Assembly (NCBI RefSeq): GCF_001667735.1
Contig: NZ_LZJN01000207.1
Coordinates: 1 to 46,965, forward strand
Direction: 5' to 3'
Length of the DNA: 46,965 bases
DNA from: Mycobacterium sp. E183
GTDB lineage: Bacteria > Actinomycetota > Actinomycetes > Mycobacteriales > Mycobacteriaceae
The translations under genes were made by a program, and so were the position numbers. This document shows positions 32,784-42,161 of this stretch, in pieces; the first letter of the stretch is position 1, and every line of letters begins with the position of its first letter. The notes under the pieces are model-generated. The model was not told the DNA's origin. It did not search any database and saw only the letters and a program-made list of their open reading frames with translations.

Positions 32784-33677
32784 ATGGACCAGCAGTATGG
32801 CCCCGGTGCTGGCGGGTTCGGCCTGGTCGGCGCCGGCATCGTGGTTCTGTTCGTGCTGCTTGCGTGGGTGGCGGTTCGGGTCGCCCGACGCGGACCCCCG
32901 TTCCGGACGCTCTGGGTGAAGGTGTCCAAAACGCTGACCCGGGCCCGTGACCGGATCAGCGACCGAGGGTGGTCGCTGGCCCGTCGGTGGTCGGAGAGCG
33001 AGGTCGCCGGTGCCGCATTGCTGCTCGGGCTGGCCGTGGTCGTCGCGCTTGCGGTCGGCTTCAGCGAGATTCTCGAGGACGTGCTCGAGGGCGACGGCAT
33101 CGCCGGAATCGACCAGCCGGTGACTCGTTGGCTCGCAGCCCACCGTGAATTGTGGCTGACCGCCGCGTTGCGGGCGATCACCATGGCGGGCGGACCCCTT
33201 TTCCTGACGGCGATCGCGTTCCCGATCTCCGTTGCCGCTGGTTATCGGAGCAGGTCGTGGCGGCCCGTCGTGCTCGCGCTGGTCGGCGGCGGTGTGGTTC
33301 CGCTGGTCCTCTTCACCGCCAAGGCCCTGGTGGGTCGGCCACGGCCGCCCTTTCCCTTCGCCCTCGTCGACGCGGACGGGTATTCGTTTCCGTCCGGGCA
33401 CGCCACCGGCACCGCCGCGATCATGGTGATCTCCGCGTGGATGCTGACGCGGTGGCTGATCATGCGGTGGACCGGGCGGGTGGTCGTGTGGACGGTCGCG
33501 ATCGGCTCGGCGTTCCTGATCGGGTTCTCGCGGATCTACCTGGGAGTCCATTACGTCAGCGACGTGCTCTCCGGCTGGATGTTGGGCCTGGCCTGGGCCG
33601 GCACCGTCATGCTCGTCGGAACCTGGTGGGACGACAGCCGGCGCGCGCGGGTGGGCCTCAGCCCCTTCGCTCGCTGA
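32784..33677 (+). CDS. PAP2-superfamily membrane phosphatase
   Basis: A 297-residue membrane protein. One helix lies at residues 13-33, a basic segment follows, then about five more helices. The phosphatase triad is complete: KALVGRPRP, SFPSGHA and SRIYLGVHYVSDV. Such enzymes dephosphorylate lipid phosphates (phosphatidate or undecaprenyl pyrophosphate) on the outer face of the membrane. It follows ilvA by 17 bases. The last 20 bases overlap the convergent PNPOx-like gene. Confidence 0.9.
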   Translation: MDQQYGPGAGGFGLVGAGIVVLFVLLAWVAVRVARRGPPFRTLWVKVSKTLTRARDRISDRGWSLARRWSESEVAGAALLLGLAVVVALAVGFSEILEDVLEGDGIAGIDQPVTRWLAAHRELWLTAALRAITMAGGPLFLTAIAFPISVAAGYRSRSWRPVVLALVGGGVVPLVLFTAKALVGRPRPPFPFALVDADGYSFPSGHATGTAAIMVISAWMLTRWLIMRWTGRVVVWTVAIGSAFLIGFSRIYLGVHYVSDVLSGWMLGLAWAGTVMLVGTWWDDSRRARVGLSPFAR

Positions 33678-34320
33678 GGTACGCCGGCACCGGCAGTGCC
33701 GGGTCCAGGTCCGAGGCCGGCACCGGCGCACCGGCCGTCACGCTCAGCGGCACCACCCCCGCCCAGTGCGGCAGCGCGCAATCCTCCGGATCGTCCACCG
33801 GCCCGCCGCCGCGCACCTTGGCCGACACCTCCACCAGGTCGAGGGCGAGCACCCCCGTCGCGGCCAGCTCGCGCGGGTTCGGCGCCCGGCAGTCGGCGGC
33901 GCGCCCGGGCGCGATGCGATCGAGCAGGCCGGCGAGCGCCCGCAGTTTCTCCGCCGCGTCATCGACCACACGCGCGGTGCCGAGCACGACGACCGAGCGG
34001 AAGTTCACCGAGTGGTGCATGGCGGCGCGCGCCAGCACCAGCCCGTCGACCAGGGTGACGGTGACGCACACGGGCAGGCCCGAGGGCGCCGCGCCTGCCG
34101 CGAGCAGGGGGCCGCTGCCGGTCGAACCGTGCAGGTAGAGGGTCTCGCCCAGGCGGGCATGGGTGGTCGGCAGGACCACCGGCCGGCCGTCGCCGAGGTA
34201 GCCCAGGTGGCAGATCAGCGCCTCGTCCAGGATGCGGTGGACGGTCTCGCGGTCGTAGCGCGCGCGCTCCCGGTAGCGGGTGGGCGTCGTGCGCGGTGTG
34301 GGCTGGTATCCGGCGGTCAT
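33658..34320 (-). CDS. pyridoxamine 5'-phosphate oxidase-related flavin-binding protein
   Basis: A 220-residue protein of the Pyridox_ox_2 group. Blocks: ILDEALICHLGYLGDGRPVVLPT (split here as ILDEALICHLGYLG and GRPVVLPT), LYLHGSTGSG, and VTLVDGLVLARAAMHHSVNFRS, the latter written as VTLVDGLVLA and HHSVNFRS. Members bind FMN; few have known activity. It is divergent from a MocR regulator across 35 bases, which suggests it is a MocR target and may act in vitamin B6 or amine metabolism. Its end overlaps the PAP2 phosphatase gene by 20 bases. Confidence 0.85.
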   Translation of the reverse strand: MTAGYQPTPRTTPTRYRERARYDRETVHRILDEALICHLGYLGDGRPVVLPTTHARLGETLYLHGSTGSGPLLAAGAAPSGLPVCVTVTLVDGLVLARAAMHHSVNFRSVVVLGTARVVDDAAEKLRALAGLLDRIAPGRAADCRAPNPRELAATGVLALDLVEVSAKVRGGGPVDDPEDCALPHWAGVVPLSVTAGAPVPASDLDPALPVPAYLSERRG

Positions 34321-34336
34321 GGCGCCTACCTTTGTT

Positions 34337-34369
34337 CTAGTACATAATCGATTGCGTGCCAGTACAAAA
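34337..34369 (+). promoter_or_regulatory. MocR direct repeats and -10 element
   Basis: CTAGTACATAA (34337-34347) and CCAGTACAAAA (34359-34369) are near-identical direct repeats 22 bases apart, two helical turns, as expected for a MocR/PdxR dimer. CATAAT (34343-34348) is a -10 placed 7 bases before the GTG start. The second repeat lies inside the coding sequence, so binding would block or bend the start region. Confidence 0.6.
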
Positions 34370-35684
34370 CAGCATAACCGGGACCGGTGCCGATTCCATA
34401 GCCGCCAGCATCGAGGCGGCCATCTCGGCCGGCTCGCTGGCGCCCGGCGACGCGCTGCCGCCCGTCCGCGACCTCGCCGCCCAGCTCGGCGTCAACGCCA
34501 ACACCGCGGCCGCGGCCTACCGCCTGTTGCGGCACCGCGGGGCGGTGGAGACCGCCGGCAGGCGCGGCACCAGGGTGCGGCAGCGCCCGGCGACCACGCC
34601 ACGATCCCTGCTGGGGCTCGACGTCCCCGCCGGGGTGCGCGACCTGTCGACCGGCAATCCCGACCCCGCCCTGTTGCCCCTGGCGGGGGCGTCGCTGCCC
34701 GGCCCGGTCGGGGGCCGCCCGGTGTTGTACGGGGAGCCGGCCATGTCGGCGGCCTTGGTGGAGTTCGCCCGGGCGGCGCTGTCCGCCGATGGTGTCCCGG
34801 CCGAGCACCTCGCGGTGACCAGCGGCGCGCTCGACGGCATCGAGCGCGTGCTCACCGCGCACCTGCGTCCCGGTGATCGGGTCGCCGTCGAGGACCCGGG
34901 CTGGGCCAACCTGCTCGATCTGCTTGCCGCCCTTGGGCTTTCGGCCGAGCCCGTTCGGGTCGACGACGAAGGGCCATTGCCCGCCGACCTGGCGCGGGCG
35001 CTGGACCGCGGGGTGCGCGGGTTGATCGTCACCACCCGCGCCCAGAATCCGACGGGGGCGGTGTTGTCCGCGGGCCGCCGCGACGAACTACGAAACCTGT
35101 TGGTGCGCCGGGCCGCTGACCTGCTGGTGGTCGAAGACGATCACTGCGCGGGCATTTCGGGCGCGCCGCTGCACACGGTGGCGGGCGTGACCGAGCGGTG
35201 GGCCTTCGTGCGGTCGGCGTCCAAGGCGTACGGCCCGGACCTGCGCGTGGCCGTGCTGGCGGGGGATCGGCGCACCGTCGAGCGCGTGCACGGCCGCCTG
35301 CGGCTGGGGCCGGGCTGGGTCAGCCATCTGCTGCAGGACCTGGCCGTCAGCCTGTGGTCCGACCCGGCGGCCGCGCGCCTGGTCGCCACGGCCGAGCGCA
35401 GGTACGCCGACACCCGCCGGCGGCTGGCGACCGCGCTGGCCGAGCGCGACGTCGCCGCGCGTGGCCGCTCCGGACTCAACGTGTGGATCCCGGTGCCCGA
35501 CGAGACGGTCGCGATCACCCGGTTGCTGGGCGCGGGCTGGGCCGCGGCGCCGGGCACGCGGTTCCGCATCGGCACGCCCCCAGGCATCCGCGTCACCATC
35601 GCGGACCTCGGCGCCGACGAGATCGACCCGCTGGCGGACGCGATCGCCGAGGCGGTGCACGGCGCGGGCCGCCCCAGCGTCTAG
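34356..35684 (+). CDS. MocR-family regulator (GntR winged helix fused to aminotransferase fold), PdxR-like
   Basis: A 442-residue protein. Residues 10-75 are a GntR winged helix (LPPVRDLAAQLGVNANTAAAAYRLL, split here as LPPVRDLAAQLGVN and AAAAYRLL). The remainder is a type I aminotransferase fold with the PLP lysine in SASKAYGPDLR (Lys290), TSGALDGIERVL and TRAQNPTGAVLS. MocR proteins sense PLP or amino donors; PdxR members control vitamin B6 synthesis. The divergent PNPOx-like gene supports a B6 role, which remains an inference. GTG 34356 appears to be a leaderless start. Confidence 0.88.
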   Translation: MPVQNSITGTGADSIAASIEAAISAGSLAPGDALPPVRDLAAQLGVNANTAAAAYRLLRHRGAVETAGRRGTRVRQRPATTPRSLLGLDVPAGVRDLSTGNPDPALLPLAGASLPGPVGGRPVLYGEPAMSAALVEFARAALSADGVPAEHLAVTSGALDGIERVLTAHLRPGDRVAVEDPGWANLLDLLAALGLSAEPVRVDDEGPLPADLARALDRGVRGLIVTTRAQNPTGAVLSAGRRDELRNLLVRRAADLLVVEDDHCAGISGAPLHTVAGVTERWAFVRSASKAYGPDLRVAVLAGDRRTVERVHGRLRLGPGWVSHLLQDLAVSLWSDPAAARLVATAERRYADTRRRLATALAERDVAARGRSGLNVWIPVPDETVAITRLLGAGWAAAPGTRFRIGTPPGIRVTIADLGADEIDPLADAIAEAVHGAGRPSV

Positions 35685-35696
35685 CCGAGGGTCAGA

Positions 35697-35843
35697 TTAT
35701 TCGGTGCGCCCGAGGCCGGGGCCGGTCCACAACAGCTCCACGCTGCGTTGTGGCGGCGCCTCGTCGGGCGGGACGAGCGGAGCCGAAACCGGCTGTTTCT
35801 TCCTCAGCAAGCCGATCCACCGGCCGAACACGGATTGATCCAT
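35697..35843 (-). CDS. possible 48-residue small protein upstream of nothing recognisable
   Basis: ATG 35843 to TAA 35697 encodes 48 residues starting MDQSVFGRWIGLLRKKQP and ending WTGPGLGRTE, with a Pro-rich middle. Third-position GC is about 83%, as in real genes here. There is no clear Shine-Dalgarno or -10. It occupies most of the 211-base gap between the MocR gene and treZ, on the treZ strand and downstream of it. No other feature was seen in that gap. M. tuberculosis carries vapBC11 in this region; this ORF does not resemble an antitoxin. Confidence 0.35.
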   Translation of the reverse strand: MDQSVFGRWIGLLRKKQPVSAPLVPPDEAPPQRSVELLWTGPGLGRTE

Positions 35844-35895
35844 GGGCGAATCATCGGCGGTCGCGCGCCGGGCCGCGCACCGTTGTCCACAGGCG

Positions 35896-37638
35896 TCAGC
35901 GCTGCTCGCCCACCGCGAGGATGGCGAGCGAATGCCCTTCGAGCACCGTCTTGTCGGCGTCGACCGCGGGGTCGCCCCAGGCCAGCACCACGTCGCCGGC
36001 GACGGGCACCGTCGCCGCCTCGGCGCCGAGGTTGCACACGATGCGCAACCGGCCGCGGGACACGCTGATCCAGCGTTGCTCCTCGTCGAAGTCGACGGCG
36101 AGGTGCGCCAGCCACGGATCGGCGAGGTCGGGGTCGCGGTGCCGTAACGCGATCAGGTCGCGGTAGAACCGGTGCAGCCGGCCGTGCTCGCCGGAGTCCA
36201 CCTCGGCCCAGTCGAGCTTCGAGCGCTGGAACGTCTGCGGGTCCTGCGGGTCGGGGATGTCGTCGGCGTCCCAGCCGTGCTCGGCGAATTCCGCCTTGCG
36301 CCCCTCCGCGGTGGCCTTGGCCAGCTCCGGTTCGGGATGCGAGCTGAAGAACTGGAACGGGGTCGACGCCGCATACTCCTCGCCCATGAAAAGCATTGCG
36401 GTGAAGGGCGTTCCGATGGCGAGCGCGGCCTTGATCGCCAGCTGGCCACCGGACAGGTTCTGCGACGGTCGGTCGCCGAGCGCCCGGTTGCCGACCTGGT
36501 CATGGGTGCAGGTGTACGCGACCAGCCGGGTGCCGGGGATCCCCGAGTTCTCGGTGGTGTCCAACGGGCGCCCGTGGCGGCGGCGCCGGAACGACGAATA
36601 GGTGGCGGCGTGAAAGTAGCCGTGGCGCAGCGTCCGCGCCAGGGTGGCCAGGCTGCCGAAGTCGGCGAAGTAGCCCTGGCGCTCGCCCGACACCGCGGTG
36701 TGGATCGCGTGGTGGATGTCGTCGGCCCATTGCCCCGTGAGGCCGTAACCACCCCGGTCGCGGGGGGTTATCAGCCGCGGGTCGTTGAGATCGCTCTCGG
36801 CGATCAGCGACAGCGGGCGACCCAATTGTCGTGACAGCCAGTCGGTTTCGGTCGCGAGCTCCTCGAGGATGTGGATGGCGGTCGTGTCCACCAGGGCGTG
36901 CACGGCGTCCAGGCGCAGCCCGTCGGCGTGGAAATCGCGCATCCAGCGCAGCGCGCACCCGATGATGTAACGCCGGACCTCGTCGGAGTCGGCGTCGGCG
37001 ATGTTGATGCCTTCGCCCCACGGGTTGCTCGCCGACGACAGGTACGGGCCGAACTTGGGCAGGTAGTTGCCCGACGGGCCGAGGTGGTTGAACACCGCGT
37101 CGATCAGGACGCCCAGGCCCCGCGCGTGGCAGGAGTCGACGAACCGGACCAGGGCGTCGGGGCCGCCGTAGGGCTCGTGCACGCTGTACCACAGCACCCC
37201 GTCGTAGCCCCAGCCGTGCGTTCCGGCAAAGGAATTCACCGGCATCAGCTCGACGAAGTCGACGCCGAGATCCACCAGGTAGTCCAGCTTCTCGATGGCC
37301 GAGTCGAGGGTCCCCTCGAGGGTGAAGGTGCCGAGGTGCAACTCGTAGATCAGCGCGCCCTCGACCGACCGGCCCTGCCAGTCGTCGTCGGTCCAGGCGG
37401 CGCCGGCCGGGTCCCACAGCTGCGAGCGGGCGTGCACGCCGTCGGGCTGGCGGGGCGAGCGCGGGTCGGGCAGCACCGTGGGATCGTCGTCGAGCACGAA
37501 CCCGTAGCGGGCGTCCGCTGCCGCGTCCACGGACGCGTGCCACCACCCGTCGTCCGAGCGCGTCATCGGGTGCACGCGGCCCTCGACGTCGAGCCGGACC
37601 AGCTCCGGTTTGGGCGCCCAGACCCGGAATTCAGTCAT
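35896..37638 (-). CDS. treZ: malto-oligosyltrehalose trehalohydrolase
   Basis: A 580-residue GH13 enzyme that releases trehalose from maltooligosyl-trehalose. After an N-terminal beta domain (FRVWAPKPELVRLDVEG) comes the catalytic barrel with GLRLDAVHA (nucleophile Asp244), LIAESD (acid Glu281) and YTCTHDQVGN (the third Asp). The length matches the family. The start overlaps the end of treY by 8 bases, so the two are coupled. It is the last gene of the treX-treY-treZ operon. Confidence 0.95.
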   Translation of the reverse strand: MTEFRVWAPKPELVRLDVEGRVHPMTRSDDGWWHASVDAAADARYGFVLDDDPTVLPDPRSPRQPDGVHARSQLWDPAGAAWTDDDWQGRSVEGALIYELHLGTFTLEGTLDSAIEKLDYLVDLGVDFVELMPVNSFAGTHGWGYDGVLWYSVHEPYGGPDALVRFVDSCHARGLGVLIDAVFNHLGPSGNYLPKFGPYLSSASNPWGEGINIADADSDEVRRYIIGCALRWMRDFHADGLRLDAVHALVDTTAIHILEELATETDWLSRQLGRPLSLIAESDLNDPRLITPRDRGGYGLTGQWADDIHHAIHTAVSGERQGYFADFGSLATLARTLRHGYFHAATYSSFRRRRHGRPLDTTENSGIPGTRLVAYTCTHDQVGNRALGDRPSQNLSGGQLAIKAALAIGTPFTAMLFMGEEYAASTPFQFFSSHPEPELAKATAEGRKAEFAEHGWDADDIPDPQDPQTFQRSKLDWAEVDSGEHGRLHRFYRDLIALRHRDPDLADPWLAHLAVDFDEEQRWISVSRGRLRIVCNLGAEAATVPVAGDVVLAWGDPAVDADKTVLEGHSLAILAVGEQR

Positions 37639-39931
37639 GGTGGCGCTCCAGCAGCACGACGGGCAGCTCGGCGAACAGTTGGGCCGCCGCCGTCGGCCCG
37701 TCCGCGATGACGCCGGTGAGGGCGTCCTTCCAGGTGCCCTCGGGCAGCGCCAGCACCGTGTTACCCCAACCGGTTTCGGTCAGGCGCACGGTCCACCGGG
37801 TCACCGCGACCACGATGTCGGAGCCCCGGCGGAAGGCCAGCACGTGATCGCCGGCGTCGCCATTGGCCAGCACGGGAACGTAGTCGCCGCGCAGGAAGGT
37901 GTCCGGATGGGCGCGGCGCACCCGAAGCGCGGTCGTGACCACCCGAATCTTGGGATGCTCCAACGCCTTCAGCGCGGCCCGCCGGGCGGCGTAGTCGACG
38001 GCCCGCCGATTGTCCGGGTCCACCAGGCTGTCGTCCCACAGTTCGGTGCCCTGGTAGACGTCGGGTATCCCGGGCACGGTCAGGGCGAGCAGCTTCTGGC
38101 CGAGCGCGTCGCTGGCGGCGTGCGGGTTGAGCTGGGCGACGAGCTCGGTCAGCTGGCCGGCCACCGGGCCGTCGAACACACCGTCCAGCCACCGGTGCAC
38201 CGCGTCCTCGAACTCGGTGTCCGGGTCGTTCCACGAGGTATGCCAGGCCGCCTCCCGAATGGCCTTCTCGGCGTAACCGTGCAGCCGCTCGCGCAGCTCC
38301 GGGCTGACCTCACCGGTGACCGGCCAGACGCCGAAGATGTTCTGCCACAAGAACTGTCCGGTCGCCGGGTCGGGGGAGGGCGCGTCGATCTCCCAGCGGG
38401 CGAGGAACTCGGTCCACAGCGACGGGACCTGTGACAGCACCCCGATCCTGGCCCGCACGTCCTCGCCGCGCTTGGTGTCGTGGGTGGTCAGCGTCGTCAT
38501 CGTGTGCGGCCACAGCCGGGCCCGGGTGGCGGCGCTGTGGTGGAATTCCGCCGCGCCGACACCGAAGCGATGCGGTTCACCCCCGACCTCGTTGAGCGAC
38601 ACCAGCCGCGCGTCCCGGTAAAAGTAGCAGTCCTCGACTGATTTGGCGGTCACCGCACCGCAGAGCTGCTGCAGCCGGACGGCCGGCTCGCCGCCCGGGG
38701 CCAGCGCGGCGGCGATCACCTGCAGCGCGGGCCCCAATTCCGGTGACTGTGCCTGTGTTTCGGCCAGCGCCGTGGGCATGATCGCCGACAGCCCCGGGTA
38801 GTCGCAGCGGTAGACGCCGATGTGGGTGAGCAGCGTGGCCACCGCTTCGGGCAACCGCGGGTGGTCGTCGCCGGCCGCGGCCACGATCGCGCGGCGCAGC
38901 CGGCGCAGTTCGCTCGCGAGGGTGTCGGTGGCCGCACGGATCTTGAGTTCCGCCAACATCTCCGGCGCCGCTCCGTAGTCCAGACCCGCCGACTCGACGA
39001 GCTCGGTGAGCGCGGGCGCGCCGCTGGGGTCGACGAAGACCCCGCCGATCTCCCGCAGCACGTCGTAGCCCGTGGTGCCGCCGATCGGCAGCGTGGGTTC
39101 GAGCGCCTCGTCGACCGCCAGGATCTTCTCGATCACGATCCAGGTTTGCGGCCCAACCGATTCTCGCAGCCAGGCCAGGTAGCCGCAGGGGTCGGAAAGC
39201 CCGTCGGGATGGTCGATGCGCACACCGTCGACGAGTCCCTCGGCGGCCCACCGGGCAACCTCGGCGTGGGTGGCGTCGAACACGGCGCGGTCTTCCTGGC
39301 GCAGCCCGGCCAGCGAGGTGATCGAAAAGAAGCGCCGATAGCCGCACACGCCGTTGCGCCAGCCCACCAGGCGGTAGTGCTGGCGGTCGTGAACCTCGGG
39401 CCCGGTGCCCTCGGCGGTGCCGGGCGCGATGGGAAGCGCCAGGTCGCCCAGCCGCAGCAGGTCCCCGTCGACGTGGAGGTCTGCGGCGTCGTCGTCGGAG
39501 CCCAAGATGGGCAGGACGATGCGGCCGTCCTCATCGAGGTCCCAATCGATGTCGAAATACGTTGCGTAGTCAGACGAACGGCCGTGCCGCAACACGTCCC
39601 ACCACCATGCGTTCTGTTGGGGCTGGTCGATTCCCACGTGATTGGGCACGATGTCGACGATCAGGCCGACGCCGCGCTCCCGCGCCGCGGCCGACAGCCG
39701 CTCGAGGCCGTCGCGGCCGCCCAGCTCGGGGGAGACGGTCGTCGGGTCGGTGACGTCGTAGCCGTGATTCGACCCGGTGGCCGCGGTCATGATGGGGGAC
39801 AGATAGAGGTGGGACACCCCGAGTTCGTCCAGGTAATCCAGCAGGCGTTCCGCGTCGGCGAAGGTGAACGCGAACCCGCTGGCCTCACCGCGCAGCTGCA
39901 ACCGGTAGGTCGAGAGTATGGGAAAAGGCAT
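37631..39931 (-). CDS. treY: malto-oligosyltrehalose synthase
   Basis: A 766-residue GH13 enzyme that converts the reducing-end alpha-1,4 bond of a maltodextrin to an alpha,alpha-1,1 bond. Motifs: STYRLQL at the start, DIVPNHVG, GVRIDHPDG (nucleophile Asp240), VIEKIL (acid Glu268) and LTTHDTKR. The length is as in M. tuberculosis TreY (765). It lies three bases after treX and overlaps treZ, confirming a single transcript. Together the three enzymes make trehalose from glycogen independently of OtsAB. Confidence 0.95.
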   Translation of the reverse strand: MPFPILSTYRLQLRGEASGFAFTFADAERLLDYLDELGVSHLYLSPIMTAATGSNHGYDVTDPTTVSPELGGRDGLERLSAAARERGVGLIVDIVPNHVGIDQPQQNAWWWDVLRHGRSSDYATYFDIDWDLDEDGRIVLPILGSDDDAADLHVDGDLLRLGDLALPIAPGTAEGTGPEVHDRQHYRLVGWRNGVCGYRRFFSITSLAGLRQEDRAVFDATHAEVARWAAEGLVDGVRIDHPDGLSDPCGYLAWLRESVGPQTWIVIEKILAVDEALEPTLPIGGTTGYDVLREIGGVFVDPSGAPALTELVESAGLDYGAAPEMLAELKIRAATDTLASELRRLRRAIVAAAGDDHPRLPEAVATLLTHIGVYRCDYPGLSAIMPTALAETQAQSPELGPALQVIAAALAPGGEPAVRLQQLCGAVTAKSVEDCYFYRDARLVSLNEVGGEPHRFGVGAAEFHHSAATRARLWPHTMTTLTTHDTKRGEDVRARIGVLSQVPSLWTEFLARWEIDAPSPDPATGQFLWQNIFGVWPVTGEVSPELRERLHGYAEKAIREAAWHTSWNDPDTEFEDAVHRWLDGVFDGPVAGQLTELVAQLNPHAASDALGQKLLALTVPGIPDVYQGTELWDDSLVDPDNRRAVDYAARRAALKALEHPKIRVVTTALRVRRAHPDTFLRGDYVPVLANGDAGDHVLAFRRGSDIVVAVTRWTVRLTETGWGNTVLALPEGTWKDALTGVIADGPTAAAQLFAELPVVLLERHHD

Positions 39932-39934
39932 GCG

Positions 39935-42127
39935 TCACATGGTCTTACGTAAGACCAGAAGCGATCGCCCGGGCAACGAGACCTTCTCTTCGGCATTCAC
40001 CACCTGGTCGGCCTCACCCGTCGGGTGGTTGGTGTCCAGTTCCACGGTCCACTCCTGCGCATAGTCGTCGTTCGGCATCACGAACTCCACGGGTTCTTCG
40101 CCGGCGTTGAAGCACAACAGGAACGAGTCGTCGACGACCCGTTCACCGCGCGCGTTGGGCGCGGTGATGGCCTCGCCGTTGAGGAACACCGCCACACATT
40201 TGTGAATGCTCTCGCCCCAGTCCTCGTGCGTCATCTCCCGGCTGCTGGGATTCAGCCAGGCGATGTCGCGGACCTCGTCGCCGGTGCGGATCGGTTCACC
40301 CTCGAAGAACCGGCGGCGCCGGAATACCGGGTGGGTCTTGCGCAACGTGGTGACCTTGCGCGCGAAGGCCAGCAGGTCCGAATTCTTGTCGACCAATGAC
40401 CAATCCATCCAAGACAATTCGGAGTCCTGGCAGTAGACGTTGTTGTTGCCGTTCTGGGTGCGGCCCAGCTCGTCGCCGTGCGCGATCATCGGCGTGCCCT
40501 GGCTGAGCATCAGCGTCGCCCAGAAGTTGCGCATCTGGCGACGGCGCAGAGTCAAGATGTCCGGGTCGTCGGTGGGCCCCTCGACACCGCAGTTCCACGA
40601 GCGGTTGTGGCTTTCGCCGTCGCGGTTGTCTTCGCCGTTGGCCAGATTGTGTTTCTCGTTGTAGGACACCAGGTCGTTGAGCGTGAAGCCGTCGTGGGCG
40701 GTGACGAAGTTGATGCTGGCGCTGGGGCGCCGTCCGGTCGCCTCGTAGAGGTCCGACGACCCGGTCAGCCGGGACGCGAACTCGCCTAGGGTCGCGGGCT
40801 CGCCCCGCCAGTAGTCACGCACAGTATCGCGATACTTCCCGTTCCACTCGGTCCACAAACCCGGGAAATTGCCGACTTGGTAACCGCCCTCGCCGACGTC
40901 CCACGGTTCGGCGATCAGTTTGACCTGGCTGACGATCGGATCCTGCTGAACCAGGTCGAAGAACGCGCTCAGCCGGTCGACGTCGTGCAGCTCCCGGGCC
41001 AGCGTGGCGGCGAGGTCGAAACGGAAGCCGTCGACGTGCATCTCGGTCACCCAGTAGCGCAGCGAGTCCATGATGAGCTGCAGCACGTGCGGGTGACGCG
41101 GGTTCAGGCTGTTGCCCGTGCCGGTGTAGTCCTTGTACAGCCGCAGGTCGGAGTCGACGAGCCGGTAGTACGCGGCGTTGTCGATGCCGCGGAAGTTGAT
41201 CGTCGGCCCGAGGTGATTGCCCTCGGCGGTGTGGTTGTACACCACGTCGAGGATCACCTCGATGTTCGCCTCGTGCAGGCTGCGCACCATCGATTTGAAC
41301 TCGGCGACGCTGGAGGTGCGATTGGCCGCGTACTGGTTGTGCGGCGCGAAGAACCCGAAAGTGTTGTAGCCCCAGTAGTTTCGCAGACCCAGGTCCAGCA
41401 GGCGGGAGTCGTGCATGAACTGGTGCACCGGCATCAGCTCCAGCGCGGTGACGTTGAGCGACTTGAGGTAGTCGATGATCACCGGGTGGGCCAGGCCGGC
41501 GTAGGTGCCGCGCAGTTCGGCGGGGATGCCGGGGTGGGTCTGGGTCATGCCCTTGACGTGGGCCTCGTAGATCACCGTTTCGTGGTACGGGGTCAGTGGC
41601 GAACGGTCCGAGCCCCAGTCGAAGAAGGGGTTGCTCACCACGCTGGTCATGGTGTGGCCCAGGGAGTCGACCATCGGCGGCGTCCCGGGGTCGGCGTCGT
41701 CACCGTCGGGGTGGACGGCCTTCATGTCGTAGGAGAACAGCGCCTGCCCGAAGGTGAAATCCCCGTGGAAGGCCTTGCCATACGGGTCGAGCAGCAGCTT
41801 GCTCGGGTCACACCGGTGGCCGGCCGCCGGGTCGAAGGGCCCGTACACCCGGAAGCCGTAGCGCTGGCCCGGCGAGATGTTGGGCAGGTAGGCGTGCCAC
41901 ACGTAGCCGTCGACCTCGTCCAGGGGAATCCGTGACTGGCCCCCAGCGTCGTCGATCAGACACAACTCGACCTTCTCGGCAATCTCGGAGAACAACGAGA
42001 AGTTGGTCCCCGCGCCGTCATAGGAGGCACCGAGGGGATACGGGTTCCCCGGCCAGACGGTGGCCAGTTTCGGCTGTTGGTTACCAGCTACGCCTGCTGC
42101 TGAAGCGTGATTGTCGGTCGGCACCAT
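39935..42127 (-). CDS. treX: glycogen debranching enzyme (isoamylase type)
   Basis: A 730-residue GH13 enzyme that cleaves alpha-1,6 branches and supplies linear dextrins to TreY. An N-terminal carbohydrate-binding beta domain is followed by the barrel with VVYNHTAEG, GFRFDLAAT (Asp371), LIAEPWD (Glu407) and TAHDGFTLND. It is near M. tuberculosis TreX in length (721). TAAGGT (42131-42136 reversed) lies only three bases before ATG 42127, so transcription may begin at the second codon, GTG 42124, giving a leaderless start one residue shorter. No regulator is adjacent. Confidence 0.94.
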   Translation of the reverse strand: MVPTDNHASAAGVAGNQQPKLATVWPGNPYPLGASYDGAGTNFSLFSEIAEKVELCLIDDAGGQSRIPLDEVDGYVWHAYLPNISPGQRYGFRVYGPFDPAAGHRCDPSKLLLDPYGKAFHGDFTFGQALFSYDMKAVHPDGDDADPGTPPMVDSLGHTMTSVVSNPFFDWGSDRSPLTPYHETVIYEAHVKGMTQTHPGIPAELRGTYAGLAHPVIIDYLKSLNVTALELMPVHQFMHDSRLLDLGLRNYWGYNTFGFFAPHNQYAANRTSSVAEFKSMVRSLHEANIEVILDVVYNHTAEGNHLGPTINFRGIDNAAYYRLVDSDLRLYKDYTGTGNSLNPRHPHVLQLIMDSLRYWVTEMHVDGFRFDLAATLARELHDVDRLSAFFDLVQQDPIVSQVKLIAEPWDVGEGGYQVGNFPGLWTEWNGKYRDTVRDYWRGEPATLGEFASRLTGSSDLYEATGRRPSASINFVTAHDGFTLNDLVSYNEKHNLANGEDNRDGESHNRSWNCGVEGPTDDPDILTLRRRQMRNFWATLMLSQGTPMIAHGDELGRTQNGNNNVYCQDSELSWMDWSLVDKNSDLLAFARKVTTLRKTHPVFRRRRFFEGEPIRTGDEVRDIAWLNPSSREMTHEDWGESIHKCVAVFLNGEAITAPNARGERVVDDSFLLCFNAGEEPVEFVMPNDDYAQEWTVELDTNHPTGEADQVVNAEEKVSLPGRSLLVLRKTM

Positions 42128-42161
42128 CTGACCTTATCCGCGGTCGGGGCGGCGGGGCGCG

